From Ectocarpus siliculosus (taxonomy: Eukaryota; Sar; Phaeophyceae; Ectocarpales; Ectocarpaceae): a stretch of 64,000 nt of DNA. The notes under the pieces were generated by a model that saw only the letters and a list, made by a program, of their open reading frames with translations, did no database searches and was not told where the DNA came from. Location: positions 237,757-301,756 of the forward strand of contig FN649743.1 of the NCBI GenBank assembly GCA_000310025.1, in the 5' to 3' direction. Positions within the stretch are counted from its first letter, which is position 1; each line of letters opens with the position of its first letter. Shown piece after piece: positions 37,801 to 48,913 of the stretch. Made by a program: the position numbers and the translations under genes.

Positions 37801-40800
37801 CATCGGGCTGATCCGCGGAAGAAACTCCGACGTTTGAAGCAGCTGCTGCAGTTATTGGTCGTTTCGTTTTGTTCCAGTCAACACATCAACAAGCGAAATA
37901 CAAAAGTCAAAACCTAAAGTCGGGGTCCACAGCAGCTATGAATGCACCCGTGGTTACCCCGTTGTTGTAACACAATGTTTCGGCTGATCGCCCTAAGCAT
38001 TGTACAGCTCGAACGGGAAGACTCTGTCCAGACCGCTGGCTTACGATCGGCATCGACCTGTTGGCATGCGTAATGTTGTGCAGGTAACAAGCGAAAGCGG
38101 GAAATAAACCGTCATGAATTACTAGAGGGACGAAACTCGAGGAAATCTCCTGAGGTTTCCTCCCCAAGGGGGCATTGGGCGTTGTATTGTACCTTTGCCG
38201 GCCTTCTTTCTCCCCCCTTTATTAACGCCTTCTTTTCCCTTCGTGGGACGCTTCGTATCTCCTCCCGCAATGCCCTTGGCATCGACGGGAGTAAGAACGG
38301 CTCCTGGAGGCAAACCGAGAGACGCCTCGAGGGTGGCGATGGTGCTATCTACAAGTTGTAGCGCTGTCGCTGGTGCTGTTGTGGAGGGGACGCCACCGAT
38401 GCTGTCCTGATGGGCAGAACGAGGATGCACGAGAGGTCGAGCGGATAATCAAGAGAGGCGGGGCCGTTCGTGTGCTTGCGTTGCTGCTTTCGCCATCGCA
38501 CCCGGTTCTATGTCAATGCAACCTGTTTCCGTGCCGCTCTGCATCTCTCTTTGAAGCCTTTCTTCGAGACTTACCCAGTAAAGGGATACTATGTAACTGG
38601 CCAATGCTGCTGTTGGATACGGAACTACAGTAGTAGGGGATTAGGATACAGTGGGGGCTACAGTTTAAGAGAGGGGTGTGCAGGACCAAGATATCCTCTC
38701 TTAAACACGACCTTCTCTTAATCCGATTCAAGAGAGGTTTTCTCTTAAACAGGGATTTCGGTTTAAGAGAAAACCTATCTTCAACCGAGCATATGGCTTT
38801 TCAAAGGGTCTAACCTGATCGAAGCGATGAAAAATATATTTTTTAGTTGTCCACAATATACGTTCGTGCGTTATAGGCCAGCGTGAGTCCTCCTTGTGGT
38901 TGTGTACGAAGCACAAGAGAACACAGCAGCAGTAGCAAACGGCAGCGGTAGAAAATAATGCATGTAATTCCGTGGTCTCCAAGGTGTACAGCACTGTATT
39001 CGGGCATGAGTGTTTGGTAAACAGCAGGGGGGGGGGGGGGGCGTGCTCGTATGTTTTGCATGCCTTACTTAGCGGTTAGACCATTGACCACGCGTCCTCG
39101 AGAGGATGGAGCATTGTTCCCACAGGAGGACCGATCACCGATGGTCAATCGTTCCTTCCTACTTTCTTCGCCAAAAGTGTCTCGAATTTTTGTTGCCTAC
39201 ATCTATAGTCTACATATCCTATCGATACGACTTCCCGCATTGTCAACCCACTTCCTATGCCCCAGTACAGCTACCGCCTTCTCCCCGCCATTCCATGCCT
39301 CAAACATCTCCCTGTAATAGAACCCCCTTCTATTTTTCCCTTTTTGCCTCCTTCTTTTTCAGCTCAGCCATGTACACTTAAGTCCTTCCCTCTCTTTCTT
39401 GTACAACGGCCATTCCACAACTACATGAACCCGGTCTTCGCACTCGGAGCCGCAATCATATATATTTCAACTTACTTGTCGTCTTCATCGTCTACCTTCC
39501 TTAATCTTCGTCTACTTTCTCGAAGGCCAATGTCCCCAGTCGTGAATTTGACCTTCAGCTTTGTCCTTCACCATTTCCATGCAGTAGGTACTCCTTCAAC
39601 CCTTCTTTCAACATTCCGTACACATCTAGTCTAGACCCTCCTTACCCGTGGTTTCTTTGATTAGATCCTTACGTCCTTCTCTCTCGGCAAGAGCAACACA
39701 GTGGGGGGGGGCGGTGTGTGGTCCGGCGCCGCGGGCATTCGTGGGGGCTGTTTGTCTCGCTCGCTGTGATCGCATGTACACGGCTGTACAGCTGTCTGCA
39801 CAACAGTGGCGGGGGACAGCTGGTACAACAGTGGGGGCTACAATTTAACTGGGCTACAGGGGGGTGTGGGGGGGGGGGGGCAACCGTTTTTTCTCTCGCC
39901 CGTTCACAGACTTAAACGCTACCCCTTCCCCCCCAAGATAANNNNNNNNNNNNNNNNNNNNNNNNNNNNNNNNNNNNNNNNNNNNNNNNNNNNNNNNNNN
40001 NNNNNNNNNNNNNNNNNNNNNNNNNNNNNNNNNNNNNNNNNAAGGGGTACAGCACTGTATTCCGGCATAAGTGTTTAGAAAAGGGCGGGGGGGGGGGGGG
40101 GGCTACTCTTATGTTTTGCGTGCTTTAGCGGTTAGACCATTGACCACGCGTCCTCGAGAGGACGGAGCATTGTTCCCACAGGACCGATCACCGATGGCCA
40201 ATCGTTCCTTCCTACGTTGCCAAAGGTGGCTCAAAAATGTCGTCCCTAGTCTGTCTATCCTACCGATATCACTTCCCGCCTTTCCAACTCACTTCCTATG
40301 CCCCAGTACGGCTAACGTCTTCTCCTGGCTATCCCATGCCTCAAGCATGTCCCTGTACTTTTCTCCTACTTTTCCCAGCTCAGTCATGTACACTTCCCTC
40401 TTGTACCACCGACATTCCGCTACTACATGAACACGGTCTTCGCACTCGAAGCCGCAATCACAATTGCACTTGGCGGCTACAGGGGGGGGGCGGGGGGGGG
40501 CAGGTTCGGTTTAACCCTTACGTGACTACTGGGCGATTCAGCTCCGTTCTCAGCTCCGATCACTTTGCGGGCCGAAAGATCGCCGTTGTGCCTCGGCTAA
40601 GAGCAAAAAACATACATAGAGACCAGCAGGGAGACACAGGCCGCCCACCCCAAAAGCACGCTTATCAGCAATGCGCACAGGACTCACATAGTACAACACT
40701 ATTCACCCATGCCTAATCTCTCTGACGTGGGGCAGATATCCTTTCCAGATCCAATCTACTGCCTACCGGTACTGCTGTAAGATCCAAACGCAAAATACCA

Positions 40801-43800
40801 CCGGAGGGTACATACAGCACCCTGAACATGTGATCAACCCGGTGCCGCATCCGCGGGGGAGAGCAGAGAAAGCGCACACCGGAGCCAATGCTAATGTACT
40901 GCCTCGGTGCTTGATGTTGTTGTGATTGCGGTGCGTGTGGTTCCCAGTATTGGGAGTGAAGGGTGATTCGTCTGCTGTGTGCAAAATTTCACTCAAAGGC
41001 AAGGATTTTTGGGACCACAGCTCCGATCACAGCTCTCTATTTGTTACACAGAATAGTAGAATTTATCACGATTTTTATGCATTTTGTGCGATAGTGGATG
41101 ATGGTCTCGATTCTCTGATGAGCGGGCCGTTTTTTTGTCGATCTGGCGCTTCTGTGAGGCGGTTTTCCGTCAGCGTCTTCGCATCTAGCGCCGCTAGCAT
41201 ATGCGCTTGCCGTATGCTCTGTCCAAGGATGAGGTGTAGAAGATGTGCCAACAGGTATTGCTTGCACAGGTACATCCTCTGTGTGGACGGTTGCTGTCGG
41301 AGACAGGCATGCACACCTGCTCAGAAACTACTGCTGTTGTACAGTCTATTTCGCTCCGCATAGCTGCTACTGCTGTACAGCAGTAGTACTCCGGGTGGGT
41401 GGGTGGGTGGGTGGTGTCTCAACCAGAGGTTCCTGTTTTCTTTCTGTTTTCCTGTCGAAGCAGGGTGCCAAATTGAAAAGTGAGAGCTGATCTCGTCCTC
41501 TCATAATATTGGCTCTTTATTGCGTGACACATCTGGAAACGATTTCATCTTTTTCCATTTTGGTTCTTGACAAAACACCAGTATTTTCGAGTCAATTCTT
41601 CTCCTCAGATAGTATGGGATCAAACACTACTGTACTCCTGTTCGTCACCCTTACATATACCGTGTCCCCATCCCTGTGAGCCCCACACATGGACCCACTG
41701 CTGCACAATCCTTGCCGCCGTGATTATGGGTGTACACGCTGCTTGGAAGATCTTTGACCGAGGAAAGCCCAATTGTGGGAAAAAAAAAAAAAATAGCCCA
41801 GTCACGTAAGGGTTAAGAGAATCTGGGTGTGTGTAGCTATTTTGACCTCTCTTAAACCGGCAATTCTCTTAAAGTGAGCTCTCTTTAACCGTAGCCCCCA
41901 CTGTATTAGATAGCTGGCTGAGTGGTCTAATGGTTGATTGGTCTAATGGTTTAGCCCTTTGTACTACTGTAATACAAAGAGATATGTCGACGGGCTCTTG
42001 GCCTCCCAGCAGCGACAGCAGTAACGGCACGCGGTCAGTCAGCTACCTGACTACATGTAGATTTAGAATTCACCATCTAGTATAGGACTCCATTCTTCTG
42101 TTGTGGGTCGATATCTCGCAGTTCGGGGCGCAAGCCACGCACCGCGCGGAAATGTGCCACTGAGACCGAGATCTACTGCTGTAGACTAAAGCCGTGTAGT
42201 ATGCTTACAAAGCTTATTGGTATTGTTTGGTCCGGCAGCAGCAATACCGTAATAGTCGGAAAGTTGGCACCGGGTGCGATCGTTTAAAAAAAAAAAAATG
42301 CTCTGGGTTTTTTTCGCACCCCGGTGCCATCTCTCCGACCCCGGTGCGGAAATGCAATTGAATCATTTCGTTTAGAATTTTCAAGGCACCCCGGTGCGAT
42401 CTCCCCGACCGGTGCGATCCCCGATGAAATACACACAGGCACAGGTGTTGTATGCACGCACCCCGCTGCCATCACCAGCGTAGGTACCCACGCACGCACA
42501 CGGTCTTCTGCACACATACGCATATCTGCGCCGGAAACAAGGCAGCGAAATACACATACGTACCAGAGACGTACCCCGAAAAAAGCTGCGAAATAGCGCA
42601 AACAAAAAAAAATAGACAATGCCAGTCAGTGCGAGCGCACACACAGCCATTGATTGTGCCATGTCAGAGGGTGCAGGTACTGCTTCCTCACAGACCAGTG
42701 GCAGTACTGTTGGTGCTGGTGCTGGTGCTGCTGATGCTGCTGCAGCAGCTCCTTCAGCTTCGCAGCAGTACAATAGTTTCGGGTTGTGTAAGGTTGGGTA
42801 GGGTGCGGCATGTACGTTGTGTGTTTGGTTGAGGGTACGGTTGGCAACTTCCATACCAATTAAAAAATAAAAACAACTGGCATCCCGCGTGAACCGCGAC
42901 CATCCAATCGTACGTAAGGGAGTGGCGCTCCGCTGACACCGTCCCCACGTGTAAACGGTACACACATGTACCTCATTCCGGCAGCTGAAAAGGGGCTCAA
43001 TCTTGGATTTGGGACTCGGAGAAATCGCACCGGGTGTGATCTCACCGACCCCGGTGCGTAAATCGAATTAACCCTGACGTGACTACTGGCCGATTCAGCT
43101 CCGTTTTCAGCTCCGATCACTTTGCGGGCCGAAAGATAGCCGTTGTGCCTCGGCTAAGAGCAAAAAACATACATAGAGACCAGCAGGGAGACACAGGCCG
43201 CCCATCCCAAAAGCACGCTTATCAGCAATGCGCACAGGACTCACATAGTACAACACTATTCACCCATGCCTAATCTCTCTGACGTGGGGCAGATATCCTT
43301 TCCAGATCCAATCTACTGCCTACCGGTACTGCTGTAAGATCCAAACGCAAAATACCACCGGAGGGTACATACAGCACCCTGAACATGTGATCAACCTGGC
43401 GCCGCATCCGCGGGGGAGAGCAGAGAAAGCGCACACCGGAGCCAATGCTAACGTACTGCCTCGGTGCTTGATGTTGTTGTGATTGCGATGCGTGTGGTTC
43501 CCAGTATTGGGAGTGAAGGGTAGTTCGTCTGCTGTGTGCAAAATTTCAAAATTTCGCTCAAAAGGCAAAGGTTTTCGGGACTACAGCTCCGATCACAGCT
43601 CTCTATTTGTAGTACCACACACACAGAATAGTAGAATATACATATATCACGATTTTTATGCATTTTGTGCGATAGTGGATGATGGTCTCGATTTTCTGAT
43701 GAGTGGGCCGTTTTTTCGTCGATCTGGCGCTTCTGTGAGGCGGTTTTCCGTCAGCGTCTTCGCATCTACTACTGTAGCGCCGCTAGCATATGCGCTTGCC

Positions 43801-44479
43801 GTATACTCTGTCCAAGGATGAGGTGGAGAAGATGTGCCAACAGGTATTGCTTGCACAGGTACATCCTCTGAGCGGACGGTTGCTGTTGGAGACGGTATGC
43901 ACGCCTTCTCAGGAACTACTGCTGCTGCTGTACAGTCTATTTCTCTCCGCATAGCTGCTACTGCTGTACAGCAGTAGTACTACTGACTCCTGTTCGTCAC
44001 CCTTACACATACCGCGTCCCCACATCCCTGTGAGCCCCACACATGGACCCACTGCTGCACCATCCTTGCCGCCGTGATTTTGGGTGTAACACGCATGCTT
44101 GGAAGATCTTGACCTTAGAGAGGCAGTTGTGGGGAAAAAAAATAAAATAACCCAGTCACGTAAGGGTTAAATGTTTTTTTTTTTTTCTTAATATGACACA
44201 ACGAATCCATCTCTATCATAGAGTTTGAGGCAGATTAGCAATGAATTTATTATAGAGCGTCAGAAATGTTTTTGTATCGGGTTTTTTATCGCACCCCGGT
44301 GCCATATCTCCGACCGGTGCCATCTCTCCGGCCGGTGCCAACTCTCCGACTATTCCGCCACTGCTGTACGCCCTGCGGTTGTCGTACACAGCAGCGCCAT
44401 TCACCTTCAAAGCTGCCGGAACGCCTAGGCTGTCCTCAAGCCCCTTAATGCAAGCGTCCAGCTTTGATCTTGCTGACAT
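34857..44479 (-). CDS. tRNA-binding OB-fold protein (Arc1p / EMAP II / AIMP1-like), 280 residues
   Basis: Exons (minus): 44479-44405 (probable first), 38406-38193, 37845-37737, 37387-37264, 36342-36271, 35621-35481, 34964-34857 (TGA). The total is 843 bases, all in phase. The C-terminal half is the tRNA-binding domain of EMAP II and methionyl/tyrosyl-tRNA synthetase appendages: VDLRVGQITRVW, LYCEEIDVGEGAPRNIASGL, GRKVIVMCNLKPRNLKGF, SQGMVVCA, ELVVPPEGSAVGERL, then ELTTDVEGTVRW. The N-terminal part has two similar helices (KLDACIKGLEDSLGVP and QLVDSTIATLEASLGLP) and a basic linker. The family binds the outside of tRNA L-shapes and assists aminoacyl-tRNA synthetases in the cytosol. AATAAA overlaps the stop region at about 34852. 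The seven exons are sure except the first, which is separated by a 6 kb transposon-filled intron. Confidence 0.85.
38985..39460 (+). repeat. 0.45 kb direct repeat, copy A
   Basis: Matches 40045-40470: GTACAGCACTGTATT, a poly-G tract, GCGGTTAGACCATTGACCAC, CGTCCTCGAGAGGA, and ACATGAAC-CGGTCTTCGCACTCG in the same order. It is diverged by substitutions and small indels, so it is not simply a doubled assembly. Confidence 0.7.
39942..40041. other. Assembly gap of 100 N
   Basis: Exactly 100 N, probably a placeholder length. It falls between the two direct repeats inside the transposon, where read placement would be difficult. Confidence 0.98.
40045..40470 (+). repeat. 0.45 kb direct repeat, copy B
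   Basis: Second copy of the segment at 38985-39460. Shorter in its CT-rich middle part. It begins right after the gap, so its true 5' end is unknown. Confidence 0.7.
40511..41816. mobile_element. piggyBac-like non-autonomous element, copy 1 (1.3 kb)
   Basis: TTAA at both ends (40511-40514 and 41813-41816) encloses terminal inverted repeats CCCTTACGTGACT and AGTCACGTAAGGG. A TTAA target site and CCC-starting inverted repeats are the signature of the piggyBac superfamily. No transposase frame is present. It contains the internal hairpin CTACTGCTGTACAGCAGTAG near 41365 and a poly-A run next to the right end. It sits inside the pogo-like element and so is younger than it. Confidence 0.78.
41915..41925 (+). 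other. tRNA A-box-like motif
   Basis: TGGCTGAGTGG followed by TCTAATGGTT matches the 5' part of Leu/Ser-type tRNAs and the RNA polymerase III A-box. No matching B-box or tRNA fold was found downstream, so it is at most a fragment. Confidence 0.3.
42251..44354. mobile_element. Unclassified inverted-repeat DNA element interrupted by piggyBac-like copy 2
   Basis: The left end AATAGTCGGAAAGTTGGCACC and right end, complement of AATAGTCGGAGAGTTGGCACC, form inverted repeats of about 23 bases. Behind each end lie several copies of CACCCCGGTGCGATCTC-like sub-terminal motifs (42265-42425, 43015-43065, 44290-44345). Without the nested copy the element is about 1 kb. No transposase was seen, and no target duplication is certain. 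Confidence 0.6.
43068..44170. mobile_element. piggyBac-like non-autonomous element, copy 2 (1.1 kb)
   Basis: TTAA at 43068-43071 and 44167-44170. Nearly the same sequence as copy 1 but about 200 bases shorter: the part after the GCAGTAGTAC hairpin is missing, probably by internal deletion. The left inverted repeat has one change (CCCTGACGTGACT). Inserted into the inverted-repeat element 42251-44354. Confidence 0.78.
44405..44479 (-). CDS. Probable first exon of the tRNA-binding protein
   Basis: ATG at 44479 opens 25 codons ending at a donor AAG|GTGAAT, phase 0. The next sure exon of the tRNA-binding gene (38406) also starts in phase 0 after a CAG acceptor. The encoded KLDACIKGLEDSLGVP resembles the helix QLVDSTIATLEASLGLP in that exon. 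No other ATG was found for the gene. It could instead be a fragment of a paralogue. Confidence 0.45.
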
Positions 44480-46013
44480 GATACGTGATATGCAACTCTC
44501 CACGGAGGCTGATGTGTGTAGTGTGTACGCGCTGCCAGCTTCGAGGCGAGCGGTTCGCGGGGTCTCCGTAGAGGCAGAGTTCGTAAAGGGAAATGACGCG
44601 GGAGAGGGATTGTTATGGGTTTTTTTCTTTTTTTTTTCTTTTAATATGACACTTTCTTTCTGCGAGAGGCGATTATTCTTTCTTCATTTGTTTTCTCAAC
44701 GTCGGGATGTTTTGGGCTTGACTGCAGACCGCCTGTGGTTCGCACAACACATACACACATAAACCCATGATGAACGTAAAATCCCGAAACATGTTGCGTA
44801 TACGGCGGTACACCCGCCGTACGGCACACCCGTTCATAGCTGACGGTAGCATAGCCGGGCGGACAAGGATACGGCAGCTACTACATATGTTGGTGTGCAG
44901 TTGAGAAAAGAAGACTCAGGTATGGTGCTCCGAGTAGCACGTTGTAGGTGACCAATAAGAACATCTCGTTGACAGCAGTACAGCAGTGGCAGGCCTGTGG
45001 GCGCACCGAAGAAAAAAAGCCGAAGGTAGCGAGGGAGAGAGCGTACAGAAGAGAGTCCGGGACAGAGACGAAGATTTTGGCGTTGGGTCCCTTGCACCCG
45101 GCACGCTTACCTCTTGCGGGAAGGTCCTGCGGGTGTTGCTTCATCCTTGCCGTCCTTGAATGGTTGGGTTGTTTACGGAGTGCGGTAGACCCATGGGTGC
45201 AAGTAGACGCCAGAAAATATTGTACATGTATATCGTGATGCACCGCACACCTCACCGCAAGTAAAAAAAACAGAAGGGAGCAAACTTTCACACACGGCTG
45301 AGCACACACACACACCACCCAGCTCTGCCGTCCGCCAGGCCAGCTATCTGTCACTGCCATTCTCCCCTCGAGACCAGCTTCTTCATGCCTCCTTGTGAAA
45401 CCTCTGGAAATCCAACGGCACATACGGGCTTCGACCGCATATCTGAATTTTGCGCCGAAGATCGAGCCTCATCCCCTGCTATATACTTTGCACGTCGTGT
45501 CCACGATAATCCTCTTGCACGTTTACGCACCGCAAGTACCACCCAGGTACCACCCTCCTTGTTCGGCACCGTCCGCACCTAGCGATTTGTTGAATTCGTT
45601 GAACGTGATTCGCTACTAAAATGTATCTGAATTGGCCGGGCTGCTGGATTTTCAGAGTTTTCCCGCGAATTTTCGAACCGCAGCTCACAAGGTGTAGTCA
45701 GCACAGCCTCTGCCCTGCAGCAAACAGATAGACCTGAGCGTGCAACCGCGCATGCATGTCGCTGCTCGATGACGTCTTCTATGTACTGGTCCAGAATTGA
45801 AGCTTGGCCTCTTGTGCCAATAAGCAAACCTAAACCTGATCAAGCACCCGCGGTTTCGCCTGGTCTGTCTTGAATTCAGAGGACGCATCACGCCTGCGCG
45901 CTCGTCAGAAACAAACGCATTTTGGGCGAGAGGATCAACATCTTGAACATCATAAATTGTCTCAGCGATGTGGGCTGCATTTCCTGATGTCACTATTATA
46001 ACACTATTGAATG
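44480..46013. other. Region without a supported gene
   Basis: Between the proposed first exon at 44479 and the foldback element. A minus-strand open frame (45423-44881) has a hydrophobic 50-residue part (SLLYALSLATFGFFSS ...), but no family was recognised. The 5' flank of the tRNA-binding gene would lie here. Confidence 0.4.
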
Positions 46014-46046
46014 AACGGCGTGTCTAAATCCCCGGGGGGGGATAAG

Positions 46047-46630
46047 TGTCTAAATACCCCCCCGGCTGTATCTCCGCCCACAAGGCACCAATCGAAGCAG
46101 GACATGCACGGCTGCGTTGCTGTGTTGTGGGGCTATCGCGAGATCCATCGTACAAGCCGAAACGGTTCAGGGTTGGTGCAGCCATGGCTCATGGGCAAAA
46201 TATATCTGTTGCTCCAACCTGCCCTCCGCGGGGGGATTAGTGTCTAAATACCCCCCCAGTTGTATCTCCGCCCACAAGGCACCAATCTAGGCAGGACATG
46301 CACGACTGTGTTGCTGTGATGTTGGGCTATCGCGAGATCCATCGTACAGCCGAAACGGTGCAGGGTTGGTGCAGCCATGGCTCATGGTTAAAACAAATCT
46401 GTTGCCCCAACCTGCCCCCCGGGGGGGGATTTTAGTGTCTAAACAACCCCCCGGCTCTATCTCCGCCCACAAGGCACCAATCGAGGCAGGACATGCACGA
46501 CTGTGTTGCTCTGTTGTGGTCCTATCGCGAGACCCACCGTACAGCCGAAACGGTGCAGGTTTCGTGCAGCCGTGGCTGATGGGCAAAATATATCTGTTAC
46601 CGCTGCTCCACTGGTGGGGAACATTGCCTT
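46047..46630 (+). repeat. Forward array of three 194-base units
   Basis: Units start at 46047, 46241 and 46436, each with TGTCTAAAYA. They differ by scattered substitutions and by G-run length. Confidence 0.85.
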
Positions 46631-47504
46631 GAATACCCCACCAGCTGCATGTTGCCCTACAAGGCTCCAATCGACTGACAAACACCGGTAGAAGTGCGTG
46701 GAACATGCACGCACAGCACACGGCAGCGGGCAGCAGTTGAGGCGAACAGCACATCAAGTATTCCTTTCCACAGCATTACACATATCCAGTGGGAGCCGAA
46801 CACTGCTGCCTTCTCACTGGTGGGGCACAATACCCTTACTTACTCTCCAGCAAAAAAAAATATGTGCTCATACAAGACTTCAGTCGACACAGGACATGCT
46901 CAACTGTGTTGCTTCGCTGTAGGGCTACCGTATGACCCATCGTTAAGCCCGAAGGTTTCCGTTCAGGTAGTCCACAGCCGGTGGGGCAAACTACGGATGT
47001 GCCCCTGCGGAGGGGGAGGGGGGGAATCTGTCTAATACCCCACCCATGGGACCTCGCACGTCTGTACAAGGCCCCGATGGCCACACAAGAACCGTAGTAG
47101 AAGTGTAAAAGATGATGCACGCACAACACACAGCACACAGCAGCATTGCACCACTGCTGTGATCGCTATGTGTATACGTTGTACAGTGCACATCAGGGGT
47201 TGTTGATCCATTCATTCGTTTGGGCTCGCTCGCCAAAAAAACGAAAAACAACGCAAACAATCGCAAACAACAGCAAACGACAACGAAACGGAAAGTAAAC
47301 TTTTTGTAGGTGATGAACGTATTCGCCACCACGAACGTGTAGCCTCCCGTTCGTCCCTGCGACGTGCAAGTCAAACTTAGGCACACGCCGTTTTTCATAC
47401 CGGCCCTTTCAAAAAAATCTGTCGGAACACAGACGCTTGAACATATCCCCACGCAACAGCGGGCCTGTTGGGCAGAGATACAGCCAGGGGTACAGTATTC
47501 AGAA

Positions 47505-48300
47505 GACTAATCCCCCCCCTGGGGCGGTTGGGGCAACAGATATATTTTGCCCATGAGCCATGGCTGCACCAACCGTGAACCGTTTCGGCTGTACGACGGA
47601 TCTCGCGATAGCCCCAAAATACAACGACACCGTCGTGCATGTCCTGCCTCGATTGGTGTCTTGTGGGCAAAGATACAGCCGGGAGGGTATTTAGATACTA
47701 ATCCCCCCCCGGGGGGCAGGTTGGGGCAACAGATATATTGTACCCACGAGCCATGGCTGCACCAACCCTGAACCGTTTCGGCTGTACGATGGATCTCGCG
47801 AAAGCCCCACAACACAGCAACACAGTCGTGCATGTCCTGCCTCGATTGGTGCCTTGTGGGCAGAGATACAGCCGTGGGGTGTTTAGACACTAATCCCCCC
47901 CCGGGGGGCCAGGTTGGGGCAACAGACATATTTTACCCATTGAGCCATGGCTGCACCAACCCTGAACCGTTTCGGCTGTACGATGGGTCTTGCGATAGCC
48001 CCACCACACAGCAACACAGTCGTGCATGTCCTGGCTCGATTGGTGCCTTGTGGGCGGAGATACAGACGGGGGGGTGTTTAGACACCAATCCCCCCCCGGG
48101 GGGCAGGTTGGGGCAACAGATGTATTTTGCCCATCAACCATGGCTGCACCAACCCTGCACCGTTTCGGCAGTACGATGGATCGCGTGGTAGTCCTACATC
48201 ACAGCAACGCAGCCGTGCATGTCCTGGCTCGATTGGTGCCTTGTGGGCAGAGATACAGCCGAGGGGGTGTTCAGACACTAATCCCCCCCCGGGGGGGATT
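47505..48300 (-). repeat. Inverted array of four 190-base units
   Basis: Complements of the forward units, with boundaries at about 47505, 47695, 47885, 48080 and 48275, each marked by an ACTAATCCCCCCCC junction. Confidence 0.85.
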
Positions 48301-48343
48301 TACGAGAATCCCCCCCCCCGAGGGGGGATTTAGACACGCCGTT

Positions 48344-48913
48344 GAACGAATTGGTTATTTTTTCTTCTCCTCACCTCTTATTTGCATACCAGAGGGAATG
48401 TTCCCTGCGATACCAGATCGTGGGCGACGACTAGGTACACACAGCGAGCGACCTTTGAAAAAACAACTCCGGTGAGGTTAGAGACGCTCACGCCCCTTCA
48501 AGAATATCGTCGTCGTCCATGCCATTAGAGCAGAATAGCCGTTGGTCACATCTGAGTCGGGGGCGTGCCGTCCGTTGTTTCACAAGCAGTCCCATGCTGG
48601 GTTCAAAAGGGTACAGAATCCACAGAATCCATGGCACACTAACAGTACGAATAGTAACCGAACGCCCGTCATTTCGCCTGACCGTGTAATTCGTAGCCGC
48701 CCCCTTTCAAGGGTAGCCAAGCCGGACATTTCTTTCTTTCTTGGCTCACCTCTTGACGTCTGGGCTCGAGCATACCTTTCGCACACCACCACCATCAGAC
48801 TTCGCTGTGCGCGCGCTGAAGGCATGAGCCTCATCTCCATTCGAATTCTTTGCCATGATGATCAACGGGGAAGCCGGTATCCTGTGTTTCCTCCGCCCAC
48901 CCAAGGTGAATTC
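48344..48913. promoter_or_regulatory. Upstream region of the large redox gene
   Basis: 570 bases between the foldback element and the ATG at 48914. The reading frame stays open upstream to 48542 with further ATG codons (for example 48824), but only the ATG at 48914 puts a signal peptide at the N-terminus. No TATA box was recognised. The element's proximity could affect expression. Confidence 0.4.

Larger units (their letters stand above)
38649..41903. mobile_element. Tc1/mariner-pogo-like DNA transposon, with nested insertions
   Basis: Ends are inverted repeats of about 27 bases: CAGTGGGGGCTACAGTTTAA at the left and the complement ending GTAGCCCCCACTG at the right. TA flanks both sides (38647-38648 and 41904-41905), as expected for target-site duplication by this superfamily. 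Sub-terminal TCTCTTAAAC motifs recur at both ends. No transposase was recognised. Its interior holds two diverged direct copies of a 0.45 kb segment, an assembly gap and a piggyBac-like element. A third, partial copy of the end (AACAGTGGGGGCTACAATTT) lies near 39828, hinting at an older nested insertion. Confidence 0.7.
46014..48343. mobile_element. Foldback-like element: inverted arrays of 194-base repeats
   Basis: The outer ends are inverted copies of AACGGCGTGTCTAAATCCCC. The left arm has three forward units of 194-195 bases starting at 46047, 46241 and 46436. The right arm has four inverted units (about 47505-48275). Each unit runs TGTCTAAATACCCCCC, CTCCGCCCACAAGGCACCAATC, CAGGACATGCACG, GTGCAGCCATGGCTCATGGG, then a G-rich end. 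Between the arms lie more diverged units (46630-47120) and 47130-47420, which looks unique. This is the layout of foldback transposons. Flanks GAATG and GAACG could be an imperfect 5-base target duplication. No protein is encoded; all open frames here come from the repeat. Confidence 0.75.

Noticed and set aside
42452-42965. Ala/Ala-Gly-rich frames near 42.6-42.8 kb
   Set aside because: They derive from GGTGCTGCT trinucleotide repeats in a transposon; no gene evidence.
46000-48350. CRISPR-like or satellite array
   Set aside because: Units are 190 bases long without spacers and face each other in inverted arms; a eukaryotic foldback-like element explains it.
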